The position numbers were made by a program, and so were the translations under genes. Below the pieces are notes generated by a model. It worked only from the letters and a program-made list of their open reading frames with translations. It was not told the origin of the DNA and made no database searches. From Calliopsis andreniformis (Eukaryota > Arthropoda > Insecta > Hymenoptera > Andrenidae): a stretch of DNA of 64,000 bases. Within the stretch, counting starts at the first letter, position 1. Each line of letters opens with the position of its first letter. Below are positions 52,476-64,000 of this stretch, in pieces. The stretch spans positions 21,138,501-21,202,500 of the forward strand of contig NC_135066.1 of assembly GCF_051401765.1 (NCBI RefSeq). Reading direction: 5' to 3'.

Positions 52476-55400
52476 AGTGTAGTTTCAATTATTTTTAATC
52501 TCATAAGTAGTCAAGTACACATTTGGAAATATACGTTACAGTTATGTATTAAAATCTTTATCTCGTCTTAGTTTTAATATTATAAAATTTGCTTTTCAGA
52601 CATACAACAGTTCTAATCTCAGTAACATAATACCTGTGGTCTGCATCGAAAATAAATATGACACAAAAATTTATCATGTATTAATTAGTAGACTACAGAT
52701 ATTCACACTCTTATGTTAAAATTAAATGTGATCTATAAAAACGTACAAAATATGCAGAATAAAGGAATAGTTATTATATTTGGATAATAAAATGAATTTT
52801 TACGTAAATTGGATTTCTTTAGTTGTGTTAGAATCGCTGAATGCAGGGATCTAACGGCGTCCGGAATAGGTTATAGACATCAGGTGAATCAAAGAATGTG
52901 TACACTGTCAATTCTCCTTCGCCTGTCCTTAAAAGGACAGACCTTTTATTTAAAGAAGCGCCCGAAGGGGGCAAAGAGGGGGGAGTTCAGGGCTGTATCT
53001 CTGGCCGTTCCTGGTCCTCTATCGGGGCTCCTCCTGGGTTCTGTGGTCAACGACGCTGGCGTCTGGAACAAGGAGGGATCGGCAAAGCCGAAACAGTTAA
53101 GTTTCGACTATATCGAGCTGAACTGTGGACTCCCGACACCAGGCCTCGACGACAAGCCTATGCGGAGGGGAAAGCAGTACCTTGCCGTAACGCTAAGGTA
53201 GTGCAACGGACTCTATTACCGATTCTTCGCACTGAAGAAATTGTCGGTCGGCGAGTGTACAGAGAGGAGGGATCCTCTTTTTCTCTGTTTAATCTACCTT
53301 CCAAGAAGGTTTGCCTCGGACGAATCTCGGCTTCCGCTGAGACGCAATTCTCGGCTTTCGCGAGCTTAAGACACACTATAACTAGCTGCTACTAGCCTTG
53401 GTGGCCGATAATGGCCAGAGACTCTACCACTCACCGTTCACCACAATGTGTACATCTATTCGTCACACGTAGGCTGTTCCTAAACGGGTGGCAGATCGCG
53501 GGTAACACAGAGGTGCCGCACTTACGTTAACCCTCTCTGTTTTATTGCCAATTATCAAGGCTCAACGAAGCAGTGGTTTATGGTTGCTCCTACGACGAAT
53601 AGCAAACTCAGGGAATCAGGGTAATCACCGATTCCAAAAGTACAGTTAATCGCCTGCAATAATGTGTCACTCGGCATTCGATTATCTATCGCACGTATCC
53701 CACGTGATATTCGACTCGAGCATTTTCACGATTTGCAGTGAACAGACACAGCGCAGAAGGTGTTACAAGTTGAGGAATCTGGTGCCCAAATTTCTTAACT
53801 CGATTGACTCTTCTATAATCGCTGAAACCTTGCGACCTATCGAGTGATCGGTGCAAAACTGACTCCGACTGACGAGCTCGAGACACTCCGTAAAAGCGCG
53901 GAGCATCCGAAAATCCGCTACGCGGCGCTTGTTTGTCATTGTCTGTCTGCGTCTAGTGTTCCGATTTTACTCTCTCTCTCTTTCAGACTCCGATATCCCC
54001 ACTCGACATCGGGCCTGAGATTTGAACAGCTGATTGCAATCGCTCACCTGTTTGAACATCAACTGTATCAGCTGAAAAACGAGTCATAATTCGAATGTAC
54101 CGTGTCTGTTGTTGGCACAACAGAATCTCCTACTAAAGACGACCTTCGGTCGGTCATGTATGCTGACAGACTACGATTTTCGCGGACAAGACAAAGGCTC
54201 GAAATTTAACCGCTTTTTAAACAAGTTGTATTAATGAATCTTCATAAACATCTACAGACAGCTTACTAATATTCCAAAAAAATTCTAAAACATTTAACAT
54301 TTATGTGTCATTGTTAATGTCCTCTAGACAATCTAGTCCTACTCAAAATCAAAATATTCAGTTAGTATTCGCTTTGGGAGACTTTAGCTTACAAGGGAAC
54401 ATTCCGAAGTGTAAATGTCCAAGTTCGATGAAACGTTTAATTAAGCGTTATTTACTAGCGAAACTCTTCTTGTTCGAATATGGTAAATAATTATTGATGA
54501 AAAATGATTCATAAACCATCTTCATTTATTACATTTTCATCTATGCGAAAGTCACCGATACTGAAGCCATCGAACTGTTTACAACGGGTGCGAGACGTTG
54601 TGAGTATTCACTAGCGGTGTTATTTATACAATTAGTGAACAATAAACAATATATATCATAATATAATGATGAAAGCATCATAAAGATACAATATGTTTTC
54701 ATAAAGCCATTCGTTTCAGAGCCCTATTTCGCACAAAGTGTAGTCAAATTAAGATTGGTATTCTTTTGTTTATAGTGTAAAAATTCAAAACTGTTTTATC
54801 CGTATTTTGTGTTTTGGTTCATAGTATTCATATACAAATTTGTAAAAAGATTAATCAACATTTAATCAAAGAAAACAACAAAAATATGCTATTTTTAATA
54901 TACTTTTTAAACAAATAAATATTTTCAAAAACTGTTTATATAGGTAAATTCGTCGTTGGAAAATATGCAATCGCCTCATTTACACTATTTCGCTAGACGC
55001 AATAGTTTTCGAGATACTAAGCTAAATATGTTTTCCACTTCCAACTTTGGAGGTGGTTTTCACCCCTTTAACGTGAATACCGACAGATAAGAAAAATATG
55101 TGTCTGTCCCTGTGCTCGATATAGAGTCACGGACATTTCCTGTTAAAATTATTACATAAGAGATGTACAACAGGGTTAGGGAACACTGGAAACCTCGTCA
55201 CGAATCTCCGCACGTGGCGTAAATAGTATTGCGCGTGATGTGCAACTCCAAGTAAGGCGTATGACGGGCTGAAATTAGTAGCGGGAGTAGCCCTTGACAC
55301 CGTGTCGAAAATATATAGGAATTTTATTTCACGTGCCCCGAGAAAAAGCAAGGCAACACATGGCAGGCTATAAATCAAAAATCTCGTCTGCTAAATAAAT

Positions 55401-55745
55401 AAATCAAAACTGTACGGGCTGCCTGGGTTCTGGAATAGACTGGCTGTCTGCGAAATCACGGAGAACATTCGATGTTGAGAGAAACAGAATAAAATTTATT
55501 GTATTCTTTCGATATTCCTTTCTATAAATAAAAATGAAATATACAATCATTTACAACAATGATTAAAATGTTCTTTGCATCAAAAAGTACAATACAGTAA
55601 TGCAATTGAATACCATCATAAAAATTGTAAATTTAACGAAGTAATATTCCTTTTCAGTAGTCAATAGTTTTGTTATTAATAAAGTCTTTCAACAATATTA
55701 ACCCTTAAGGGTTGGAAGGCCGCACGTAGTCATCATTACGCTATT
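52476..55745. other. Unassigned DNA with two GC-richer blocks
   Basis: 52830-53500 and 53640-54090 are GC-richer. The first has overlapping open frames in all three + phases (for example 52898-53395), which argues for composition rather than coding. In the second, a TTTTACTCTCTCTCTCTTTCAG-like acceptor (at about 53965-53985) precedes a 35-codon stretch with FEQLIAIAHLFEHQLYQLKN and a stop; a host terminal exon is conceivable but unsupported. Near 55030 a GGAGGTGGTTTTCACCCC block resembles dispersed insect repeats. The rest is AT-rich without supported frames. Confidence 0.4.
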
Positions 55746-55751
55746 GATATA

Positions 55752-56516
55752 CAGGGTGTCCCAGTAAAAATGACCACCTTTATTATCTTTTTAACTGTAA
55801 GGGTACTAGTACAATTTTTTAAATAAGAATTGTTCGATATTAAATGAGTCATCGTATGGTCATGTCCACTTCTTTGTAGATGGAGTCGCTGAAGACATGT
55901 GAATTGCATGAAGGTCATTTCTGTTTTTCTAAATGGCATCCTACATTTTTCTGTATAGCATCTGATAATAGTTTTCAAGACGAATACAAATACCTATAAC
56001 ACAAGGTCATTCAAGGTCATGCAAGAGAGACTATGAATAATAAAATCTCGTCTACTGGTATTAAAACAACGCTTACACATGTTGCTAATGATGCAAGTGT
56101 TCTATGACACGTTTGGAGACACATTTACACTTACTTCGTATGGGAAACATTAATGGACGTGTACAAGCACAACCACGATTTATTATACCATGTGTTCTTT
56201 CGAACATTACATCTAAAGAAAATGAGTTTATTTATTATTCATAATCTCTCTTGCATGACCTTGAATGACCTTGTGTTATAGGTATTTGTATTCATCTTCA
56301 GAGCTATTATCAGATGCTAAACAGAAAAATGTAGGATGTCATTTAGAAAAACAGAAGTGACCTTCACGTGTCTTCAGCGACTCCACCTACAAAGAAGTGG
56401 ACATGACCATATGATGACCCATTTAATATCGAACAATTTTTATTTAAAAAATTGTTCTATTACGTTTACAGTTAAAAAGATAATCAAGGTAGTCATTTTT
56501 ACTCGGATATACTATG
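55752..56516. mobile_element. Fold-back MITE, Tc1/mariner-like ends, about 765 bp
   Basis: CAGGGTGTCCCAGTAAAAAT with TA in front pairs with a decayed right end ATTTTTACTCGGATATACTA. The arms run inward for about 290 bases; blocks such as GAAGTGGACATGACCATANG, GACCTTGAATGACCTTGTGT and AATGTAGGATG recur inverted. The centre has no coding. Confidence 0.75.
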
Positions 56517-56730
56517 TATTTATGTCAACTGTTAAGGTTTGACTCTTACTTAAGGTACTTTCCATTAAGCTATCGCAAATGTTGTATCAAAAAACTCCAA
56601 CTCATCGTTCTCACCTTTTCGAGCTGAATCTCGAAGGGGGAAATTATGCATAGTCATTTTCCTTAGAATTCAGCCCAGAATAAAATTCCTAACAGCCAAT
56701 GAGTCAAATGAAATCTTCCGAACCATATAT

Positions 56731-57424
56731 ACTTATAGACACGCCGTCAGATAATTTCTTTGATGCAAAGATAAAACATCTACGTGACGTCACATGTGGA
56801 TAAGATTTATAAGCTATGCTAGTACGATATATACTACCTATGCAGTTTGAAAAAAGTGATATACCAATGTTTCAAACATGTAAAGCTATTTTAATGTTCA
56901 ACTTGAATATATTGTTAATTTTTGTAAGAAATAAATAAATAAATGTATACATATATATTTTGTAATGTATGCAAGATAATAAATATTTTTTATAAGTATG
57001 TATTTTGATCATTAGGTTTTACTTTACTTTTACAATTTTAAATGATGCTCATTATAATATATTTTGGAGATTATAATTTTGCAAAATTTATTTCAATCCG
57101 CTATTGAGATACTGATAATATTCTGTAAAAGGTGTACAACTAATTATTTTTTTAAAACTTATTTTTGTTAAATAAGTAAAAAAAGTATGACACAGCATGT
57201 TTCTACCATTTTTAGTAATGTAAATTCAACATTGAAATGGAGTAACCAAGATGGTCATAACTCGTACGTAGCGCGAATGCCATGACGTTGGCGTCAGAAT
57301 TCCGTGCCAACCGTTTTGAATCATCTTTTGCCCACATGTGACATCACACTTTCCACATTATCTTTTCGTCACTCGATTCCTGAAGTTTCTATACACGCAC
57401 TATACACAGGCCGTGTCTATAAGT
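56731..57424. mobile_element. Short inverted-repeat element, about 690 bp
   Basis: ACTTATAGACACGCC at the left end is matched by GGCCGTGTCTATAAGT at the right. Further in, GACGTCACATGTGG pairs with CCACATGTGACATCA. The arms are strongly diverged. No coding was found and the target duplication is unclear. Confidence 0.5.
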
Positions 57425-58065
57425 GTATACGTGTATAAGTGTATGGTCAAAGCTCCGAACCCTACCCGGTATTTCCTTTAAACGGATGAGGGCTAATTCG
57501 TTGTCGTCCAGTTCCTCAATACTAACAATAAGTAGTTGTTGGCAATAAATACTTACTTACTACAGTATCCTCTAATACCCTATAATTAGTAATAAGTATT
57601 CAGTCGCTTGGGAAGGATATAAATGTAAAGTCTTGTGTCTCTTTACCATACTCACTGTTTGCACCTTTTCTCAAAATTAATTTTATGAATATTAATTACT
57701 AAAACACCACATAAAGTCCTAATATTGTCATTTTATAAATAATGGCGTTTCTCATTTATTCACTTTCCACTTTAACTTAAAAGTGCAAAAATTTTGTTTA
57801 TAATAATAGAGAAATTACGTCAAAAATATGAAAACATGTCCTGGAAAGTACACTGATTGAATACAACAGTAAACATTAATTATTTTCAGAATAAAGTAAT
57901 CTCCAGTGACATTCTTCATGAGAATGTCTAATGTTTAATTACGATATTGCAAAATCATTCAGTGTAATGGTTTATTTTATTAATGATAATAAATTGGCCC
58001 TTCGATGTACGATATCCGAGGAATGCAAATATGAAATCAATATTGAAATTCTTCGTACTATTTAA
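57425..58065. other. No gene recognised
   Basis: AT-rich spacer, no supported frame. Confidence 0.5.
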
Positions 58066-58740
58066 GGAGGTACGGTGGTCACGTGACTTTTTAAGTTGAC
58101 AGATCGGTATCCGCTGGTACAGTTTGGTTACAGAAGTAGTATTACCTATAGACACGCGGTTGTCGAATGAAGGTGATATGGAGTCACTCTATGGTTCCAA
58201 AATAGAAACGTAACTTAGAAAATTTCCTTCTCTACTATATAAATTATTATACCAGCCACATGTACATGAACTCGGTGCTTCAGACAGTTGCGAAAAGTCG
58301 AGAGAAAAGGCGAATGTGACCCTTGCTCTCTTACTCTTGAAACGTTGAGATTCAACTGTTCAAGTTGCTGACAAGCGACATGAGCCAGGTACAATTTTTT
58401 CATTTGCCCAAATATTTTCTTTTTTCGATTTGTAATAAGGATAGCGGCGGATCCTGTATTCAAAGGGCTCAAGACGTTCCAAATTTCTGGAGCCTCATTA
58501 AAATAAATACATTTTGCAGAATATATATTGCTTTATATTTATGCAAAATTAAATATACATAAAATTAAGAAGATTTAGATCAAGCATGTGAATATCATTA
58601 TCGCGATAATGATGTAGCTATATAATGCATACTCTAGTTGTTAAAAGCCAACAATAACTTCGTAAATTGGTCTAAACTTTCATCTGATTTGCTTGAAATT
58701 TTTGGCAATAGTTGCTAATAAATACTATTCTGTTCGTTTA
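58066..58740 (+). repeat. Dispersed repeat family A, copy 2
   Basis: Direct counterpart of 6266-7275 without its GC-rich 345-base block. Landmarks are ACGTGACTTTTTAAG at the start and TTTTTGGCAATAGTTGCTAA near the end. No coding. Confidence 0.7.
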
Positions 58741-59165
58741 CACTTGCGTAACTTTTGGTTAAATGACGTATATTTTTATTGCTGTATGTGGGGGTATCAG
58801 TCTTATGGGTCTCGAGGCAACCATTTAGAGCCTGTCCGTAAATCCGCTACTGATGTGGTCTCCAGAGATTTTTATGAAATTTTGAGGACTGAGTCTTGAA
58901 ATAAAACAATGACATTTTTCACAACATATAAGAAAACAAATGCAGTAAATTATATATATACGGAAACGTTATGTGTGTTCGATGCTGCTACATTTAGGCC
59001 CTAGCTAGTGGAAATTCCTCGATAAAATACACAGAAAAAACCAGAAAGAAAGTTCAAATGCATGTATTTATATGTTAGATATATATTTATAAACGAAAAT
59101 TTGCATAAAGAAATTACAATATTTGTAAAATACTGTTACATGCAATTTAAATATTTAAATAAAAT
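58741..59165. other. No gene recognised
   Basis: AT-rich spacer without supported frame. Confidence 0.5.
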
Positions 59166-59167
59166 AA

Positions 59168-59250
59168 TTCTTTCTATACTAGGAGTCGAACCTTGGACTA
59201 GTTACTTTTAATGCAACTGTGATCTGCAACTACCCAACCACTTGTTTTCA
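59168..59250 (-). repeat. tRNA-like sequence, probable SINE head
   Basis: On the minus strand a TGGTTGGGTAGTTGC block resembles an internal A box, and GGTTCGACTCC is a perfect B box about 35 bases downstream. Between them GTTGC-ATTAAAA-GTAAC can form an anticodon stem-loop with TAA in the anticodon position. The acceptor stem does not pair and there is no long variable arm as a Leu tRNA would need, so it is not a functional tRNA. Confidence 0.45.
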
Positions 59251-59539
59251 GAATATTTCTAACTCTTGAACATATGTATATGATGTGGTAGGGCGTGTAA
59301 TACAATCGGAAAGAGGATGATTCTATATACATACAAAAATAAACCGAAAACAAAAAATACAATCTTTTTTATAAGATACTTAGATTTCAGGAAAATTAAA
59401 TTTAAAAATTCGTCTAGCATATGTGTACCTCACTATTTCCGAGCTTTATACATGTATATGTATAGTAATCATTATTTTCAGTTTAGTTTTACATGTAGAC
59501 GCCTTTCGTTGTACCACGCGTCCTATTAGAGCCTGTACA

Positions 59540-60180
59540 TAGACTGGTTTTAATTGTTAATAAAAAATACGCATTGGCACGAGGTATTCCACAAAATGTC
59601 GTCGTTTAATTTCTAGATTCATCCCTCAAAATTTCATACAACCCTCTGAAGATCACGCCGAAGAGTCCTCTTTTAACTGTAAATTCGAAAGTGAAAATAT
59701 TTGGACAATCGTGCCGCTTACCTGCGACTTGGACAATGTTTCAGTTTCAAGAGCGAGAGAGTGAGGTTCATTTTCCATTCGCCTTCTCTTTTGACTTTCC
59801 GAAACTCTCTGAAGTGACCCTAAGCGTCGAGATCATATACACGTGACTCCTGCAATGGTGTGTGTAATGGAGGGAGAAATTTTCAGTAACTCGCATCGCT
59901 AGTTCGGATATCACAGATTCCGTTTCCACATTGGCAGCCTTCCAAATAAGGTGCCGTCTGATTCTCAAAAGGGCAACTAAAGTTATCACATTTTTTATTC
60001 TGTTTCATCGATAACCCAGTAAAAAGCAATACTGTGACATGGGTTTACGCTCTGCAACTTTTCAGCGTTATGTGAGAAGATTTTGAGCTGGGAAAAGGTT
60101 CATTCGAGAGTAAAAAAGTATAACGCAGCGCAGTTAACTCGTGATTTCGTTGAAAACACTCTCTAAATTACAGAAAAATG
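59540..60180 (+). repeat. Dispersed repeat family B, copy 2
   Basis: Direct counterpart of 44180-44870 (shared CATCCCTCAAAATTTCATA, GTGCCGCTTNC, and TTTTGAGCTGGGAAAAGGTTCATTCGA-type tail). A 73-codon minus frame (59768-59989) overlaps it without family resemblance. It is followed by its own tail in inverse orientation. Confidence 0.65.
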
Positions 60181-60239
60181 GTTAAATTCTGAATGGTAGA
60201 TTTTCACTCTACTTTGTAACTCTCCTATTACTAAATATC

Positions 60240-60410
60240 AGCAAAATTTTGTTAAATCACGAGTTGACTGCGCTGCATTGAACTTTTTTTTTCGATTGAA
60301 TCCATTCCCACTCAAAATTTTCTCATATAAGGACGAAAAGTCGCAGGGCGAAAACCCATGTATTTGCCTAATTTTGTCGGTATGTCGCCGCCCTGACCGT
60401 ACCCCCTTAA
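60240..60410 (+). repeat. Inverted tail of family B
   Basis: Inverse of 60020-60160: AAATCACGAGTTGACTGCGC matches the complement of GCGCAGTTAACTCGTGATTT, separated by about 70 bases. Same as 7278-7450. Confidence 0.7.
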
Positions 60411-60966
60411 ACAGTAAACAATTTATATTGAATTATTATTCACTTGTTAAAACGCTGAATGACGTTCGCCAAAACGGTGGTTAGTAATCAAGTGTGATAT
60501 CGATAAATCGAGGTAAATGGAGACAGAGAAACTGCAAATTCGATTTGTTAGATTCGAAAAGTGCAAATGGTATATACACATGCTACATAACCACCGAAAT
60601 CGGGGAGTTAATTGGTTATTTTGGTCTTGCGCCAAATGTAGATTATGCACGATACATATTACCAAACTGATTGATTTGTAATGTAACAGTAATTGATATT
60701 ACTAACAGTAAATAGTAGTTTACTTTAAGCAAAAACTATACTTAAATTACTCATACAAATTTTATGAATTCATAAATAATAAAAGAAAGATTAACACTCA
60801 GTGTTTAGTACACTTAATGTAATTAATACATTAGACAGTAGGTTGTATATAGTAGAAAATGTAGGACATTTTTAGATAATGATAAGATAAAAACTGGTTT
60901 TTGTCAAATGTGTAGTGTATAACTGAATATTTTAATAATTGTTTACGAATTAGATAATTTATATAT
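60411..60966. other. No gene recognised
   Basis: AT-rich; no supported frame. Confidence 0.5.
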
Positions 60967-60968
60967 AT

Positions 60969-61596
60969 ACAGAGGGTCGTAGGTTTTTTCGGCCAAACGA
61001 TGGCACTGCATTCTACAAGCGAAAATAAGAGAACAATGTCATAAACATAGGCTAAAAAATGCATTATTATAAAATTAGAAGAAAAATACGAAATAGCAAC
61101 AGACTGATTGGAAGTATTTACTTATGTTAGTTCCATTTCAATGTGTCGCCTGCTTTTGAAAATACAGCATTGACATCTATGAAAAACTGAACGTATTACG
61201 TTGCAAATTTCTTCTCCGTTTCCTTTCATTTTTTGATAGACAAACTTTCGTTTGTAAAACCGCAAATAAAGTGAATATTGACGTACTTTCGATTCGAAAC
61301 GCTTCGCCTTATGTTAACACTACGATATCGTACAACTTACTAAGTTGCAGTATTAGTACTACATATTACCATGCATATTAAGACGATATGGATTCGTAAA
61401 CATATCTTGGACAAGTAAACACAAATAAGAGAAAGATATAATTACCAAGAGAAAATCAGTCCACTTTTATTTCATATTTTTCTTATAATTTTTTAATAAA
61501 ACAATTTTGAGCCTATGTTCATACGACATTTTTTTCTTTATTTTCGCTCGTAAAATATACTTACACCGTTTGGCCGAAAAAAACTGCGACACCCTG
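60969..61596. mobile_element. MITE with about 150-bp TIRs and TA duplication
   Basis: CAGAGGGTCGTAGGTTTTTT and the complement of AAAAAACTGCGACACCCTG are the ends; TA lies at 60967-60968 and 61597-61598. Both arms share TTTTTTCGGCCAAACG, GCGAAAATAA, AACATAGGCT and GACTGATT blocks. The centre is unrelated and non-coding. Ends and TA target fit Tc1/mariner-derived MITEs. Confidence 0.8.
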
Positions 61597-61598
61597 TA

Positions 61599-64000
61599 TA
61601 TTCTCCTTGTAGTAAAATTGATTCCGATACAGCCAGCCAAAGGAAAGTCGCATGTAAGACAAGGGGTTACGTGATAACATTTCTCCGGTGATTCAATTCT
61701 AGAATCCTGAAACCTGCTGGTTGCAATTACTATGTAATTGCTTATAGGAAACGGACACCTAATCGGGTATACATCACACTCCCGATAGCGGTAATTCTCT
61801 AGCTCATCCTGTCATCGAATGTCGCTCTATCGTGCACTAATTAACGAGAAAGCAATCGAGAGTGCAATTGTCAAGAGCATTAGTTCCGTGTCTATGACCA
61901 TTCCCTTCTTATTTGCATATCTCTTCCTTTTTCTTTTTTCGTTTATTTTATTCGTAGTACACCTGAGTCTTTTTTATACATATGTAGAAAATTATATACT
62001 TTTAATATGCACTTGCTTAAATCACTTTTAGTCCAACTTAAAACTTATAGGTACTCAAGACTAACAGGAAACACTATTCATTTGATATCAAAATCGCACA
62101 GATATAGCTATGCTATACATATATTTATTATTATGACACTATGTAGCCTATACGGGCAATTCTGTGCCAACTTGATCACCTTTGCAACTCGATGTCAGGG
62201 ATTTTGATGATATTCAAATATATTGCCGTTATATTGATAATTTCGAAATTATTTAAGAAATACAAGCTCCCAAAGTTTATAGTTTATGCCGATTTTACAA
62301 CTGCTTTCACGTTTGAATTTATATCTCTGAAACTATTAAAGATACAAAATTCACCTTTTTTTGTATTAATCTTGAAGAATGTATGTAATATGTCCGTATT
62401 CTCTGGTCTTTCCTCTTTCAATTCCAATTTTTTCAATGCGCAGCGCTCAAAAATTATAATTAGGGCAGGCTGGTGGGTATCGCGGTGCTACCGAATTCAG
62501 GTAGGTGCTAACATAAGTTACAGTGATGAGTTTGGCGGCCTGCCCCTTAATTGCACATGGACTGTAATATATTTCAATATAATCAAAATCTCTGACATCA
62601 AGAAACAAAAGTGATCGAGTTAGCGTAGAATGACCCAAACATACATCCAGGCGCGAATTTAAATTTTTACCTTCTTAGATTATTATATTCTTACCGCCAC
62701 ACAAGGAAAGAAAAGGGCAGGGAAAAGGAGGATCATAAGCTCATAAAATATTAGATTCAAAAGTATTTCTTGTGAAATTTTATTACTTTTATGCAAGTTT
62801 GTTCAATAATTATTATTTATTATTTTAAATCTTTTTAAGACTACGTTTAAGTTGTGCAAAATTGATGAAATAACTAAAATCTAGAAGTTCGTATTCTACA
62901 GGGTCTTCAATGACATGTGATCGAGCAAGTGGTGCTTATTTTGCTATATCTAATTTGGTTAGTGCACGTCAGCAATAGAATATATCTCAAGCCAGACGCA
63001 TTTCACATAAATTTAAGACATTTTTGCAGCTATTAATAACTCTAAAACAGAGCTTTAAACGCTATTTCGTCATTCTTGACTTTCGCCCTGTATTGACATT
63101 TAGAATCATCTCTTATATCTTACAACTATTATCAAACATTGTGTACATATATACTCATATTTGGCAATGCTAATATATTTAATAACCTTCCTAAATAAAT
63201 TTGTATTTGTATTGAATATGACAGTTTGATATTTTTCCCAAAAGTCACCGCCCCTTATATCTGTTTTGCATACGTTTTACGTAACTTAAAAGTATATATC
63301 ATAATGACTGCAGAAAAATAGACTTAAAAAGCTACTAAAGTCCAGTTTAAGTGTGAGAGATCAACGAAAAGGGGTTAAAAAGAGATAAAAAGTAAAAATT
63401 GGACTTAACGAGTGATTTTAAATTATTTTCTTATCCGCTACTTTTTATACGAACAAGTCAATACCTTTCAAAAAGTCTCAAATCATGTCTGTATTATTGA
63501 TCTTAACTGCATAATATTAACCCCACGTCGATTGAACGATGAAAGTCAATTTTATGTTCCGTAAGATATTAAGACGCTCGACATTTATCATCGGATCGTC
63601 AATTCTCCAAGCGACGTCTCCTTTTAAGTCAATACGACAGAGCAGGAATTAGATCATCGATTAGATGGTCAACTGTGGTATTGCGTCGAACGGACATCTA
63701 ACGAGTAATTCGATGTTTCCAGCGGGGATACTCGTGCTGCGAATACGGGATTCCCACAAATGGTGCATCGTCGAAAATATAATTAGTTAATGTTGATAAT
63801 TAAAAGCATTTGGTAGGAGGCTCACGTAGTTTCGATGCGATTTCGCCAGTCCGTTAAAGTGACTAAGTATTCTATTATCAGCTGTGATACCCTAGATAAA
63901 AAGGACTTTGATATCCATTAGAGAAAGCAATAGATATGAATAAGTCTCTTGAATAAATTTCATCTTTAATGATTCAGCAGCTTGTTTATGGAGAATTATT
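61599..64000. other. No gene recognised
   Basis: AT-rich with short frames lacking family resemblance. A short hairpin pairs AGGGCAGGC (about 62462) with GCCTGCCCCT (about 62540). Nothing else is supported to the window end. Confidence 0.5.

Noticed and set aside
52809..53395. Long + strand frames, and a GTAACGCTAAGGTAG stretch reminiscent of rRNA
   Set aside because: All three phases are open because of composition, and the rRNA likeness extends only about a dozen bases.
59168..59250. Functional tRNA-Leu (TAA)
   Set aside because: No acceptor stem pairing and no long variable arm.
62192..62614. 140-codon + frame
   Set aside because: It has AT-driven composition, no motif and no supporting splice or start context.

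Overview
This window looks like an insect nuclear genome, and the transposon fauna points most towards Hymenoptera (ant, bee or wasp). It is AT-rich, with decayed transposon coding, subterminal repeat arrays, microsatellites and an errantivirus-type retroelement carrying an env-like reading frame. There is no prokaryotic gene organisation. I cannot name the species. No intact host protein-coding gene could be supported anywhere; almost everything recognisable is a transposable element (TE) or a fossil of one.

Layout. 0-8 kb: unassigned AT-rich DNA, a long-inverted-repeat element (3.4-4.9 kb), a minisatellite with histone-stem-loop-like hairpins (5.5 kb) and the first copy of a dispersed repeat (6.3-7.3 kb). 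8.1-10.4 kb: a complete but defective hAT element with an exact 8-bp target-site duplication (TSD), a BED-finger transposase remnant and subterminal repeat arrays at both ends. 13.1-14.1 kb: a hAT-type MITE (short non-autonomous element) and a broken exon-like coding remnant. 14.1-22.5 kb: nested retroelements. A Jockey-type LINE is split by an I-type LINE (14.5-19.6 kb), carries an LTR-like insertion in its endonuclease domain (20.6-21.2 kb), and is abutted by a Tc1/mariner-like transposase remnant (21.8-22.5 kb). 22.5-27 kb: mostly unassigned. 27.9-30.35 kb: a MULE with a FLYWCH finger interrupted by a microsatellite. 31-37.8 kb: a hAT-like inverted-repeat element, a fold-back MITE, and a 2.8-kb transposon with long terminal inverted repeats (TIRs) around an unclassified transposase remnant. 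37.9-43.5 kb, minus strand: a Ty3/Gypsy errantivirus-like element (5' LTR, tRNA primer site, gag, pol, and an env cut off just after the fusion-peptide region). 44-64 kb: dispersed repeats, a second inverted-repeat element with its own MITE insertion (48.5-49.9 kb), a long LTR-like sequence (50.3-52.0 kb), three further short inverted-repeat elements and a tRNA-like SINE head.

How the parts relate. The elements do not form a pathway; they record successive insertions. The best-dated events are the hAT (exact 8-bp TSD), the 49.4-kb MITE (exact 10-bp TSD and 17-bp perfect TIR), and the I-type LINE and LTR-like insertion, both younger than the Jockey copy they interrupt. Several families occur two to four times in the window. 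The most unusual items are the unclassified long-TIR transposon at 33.8-36.7 kb, whose ends resemble a coding remnant at 13.8-14.1 kb; the nested MITE at 49.4 kb; and the truncated env-bearing Gypsy element.
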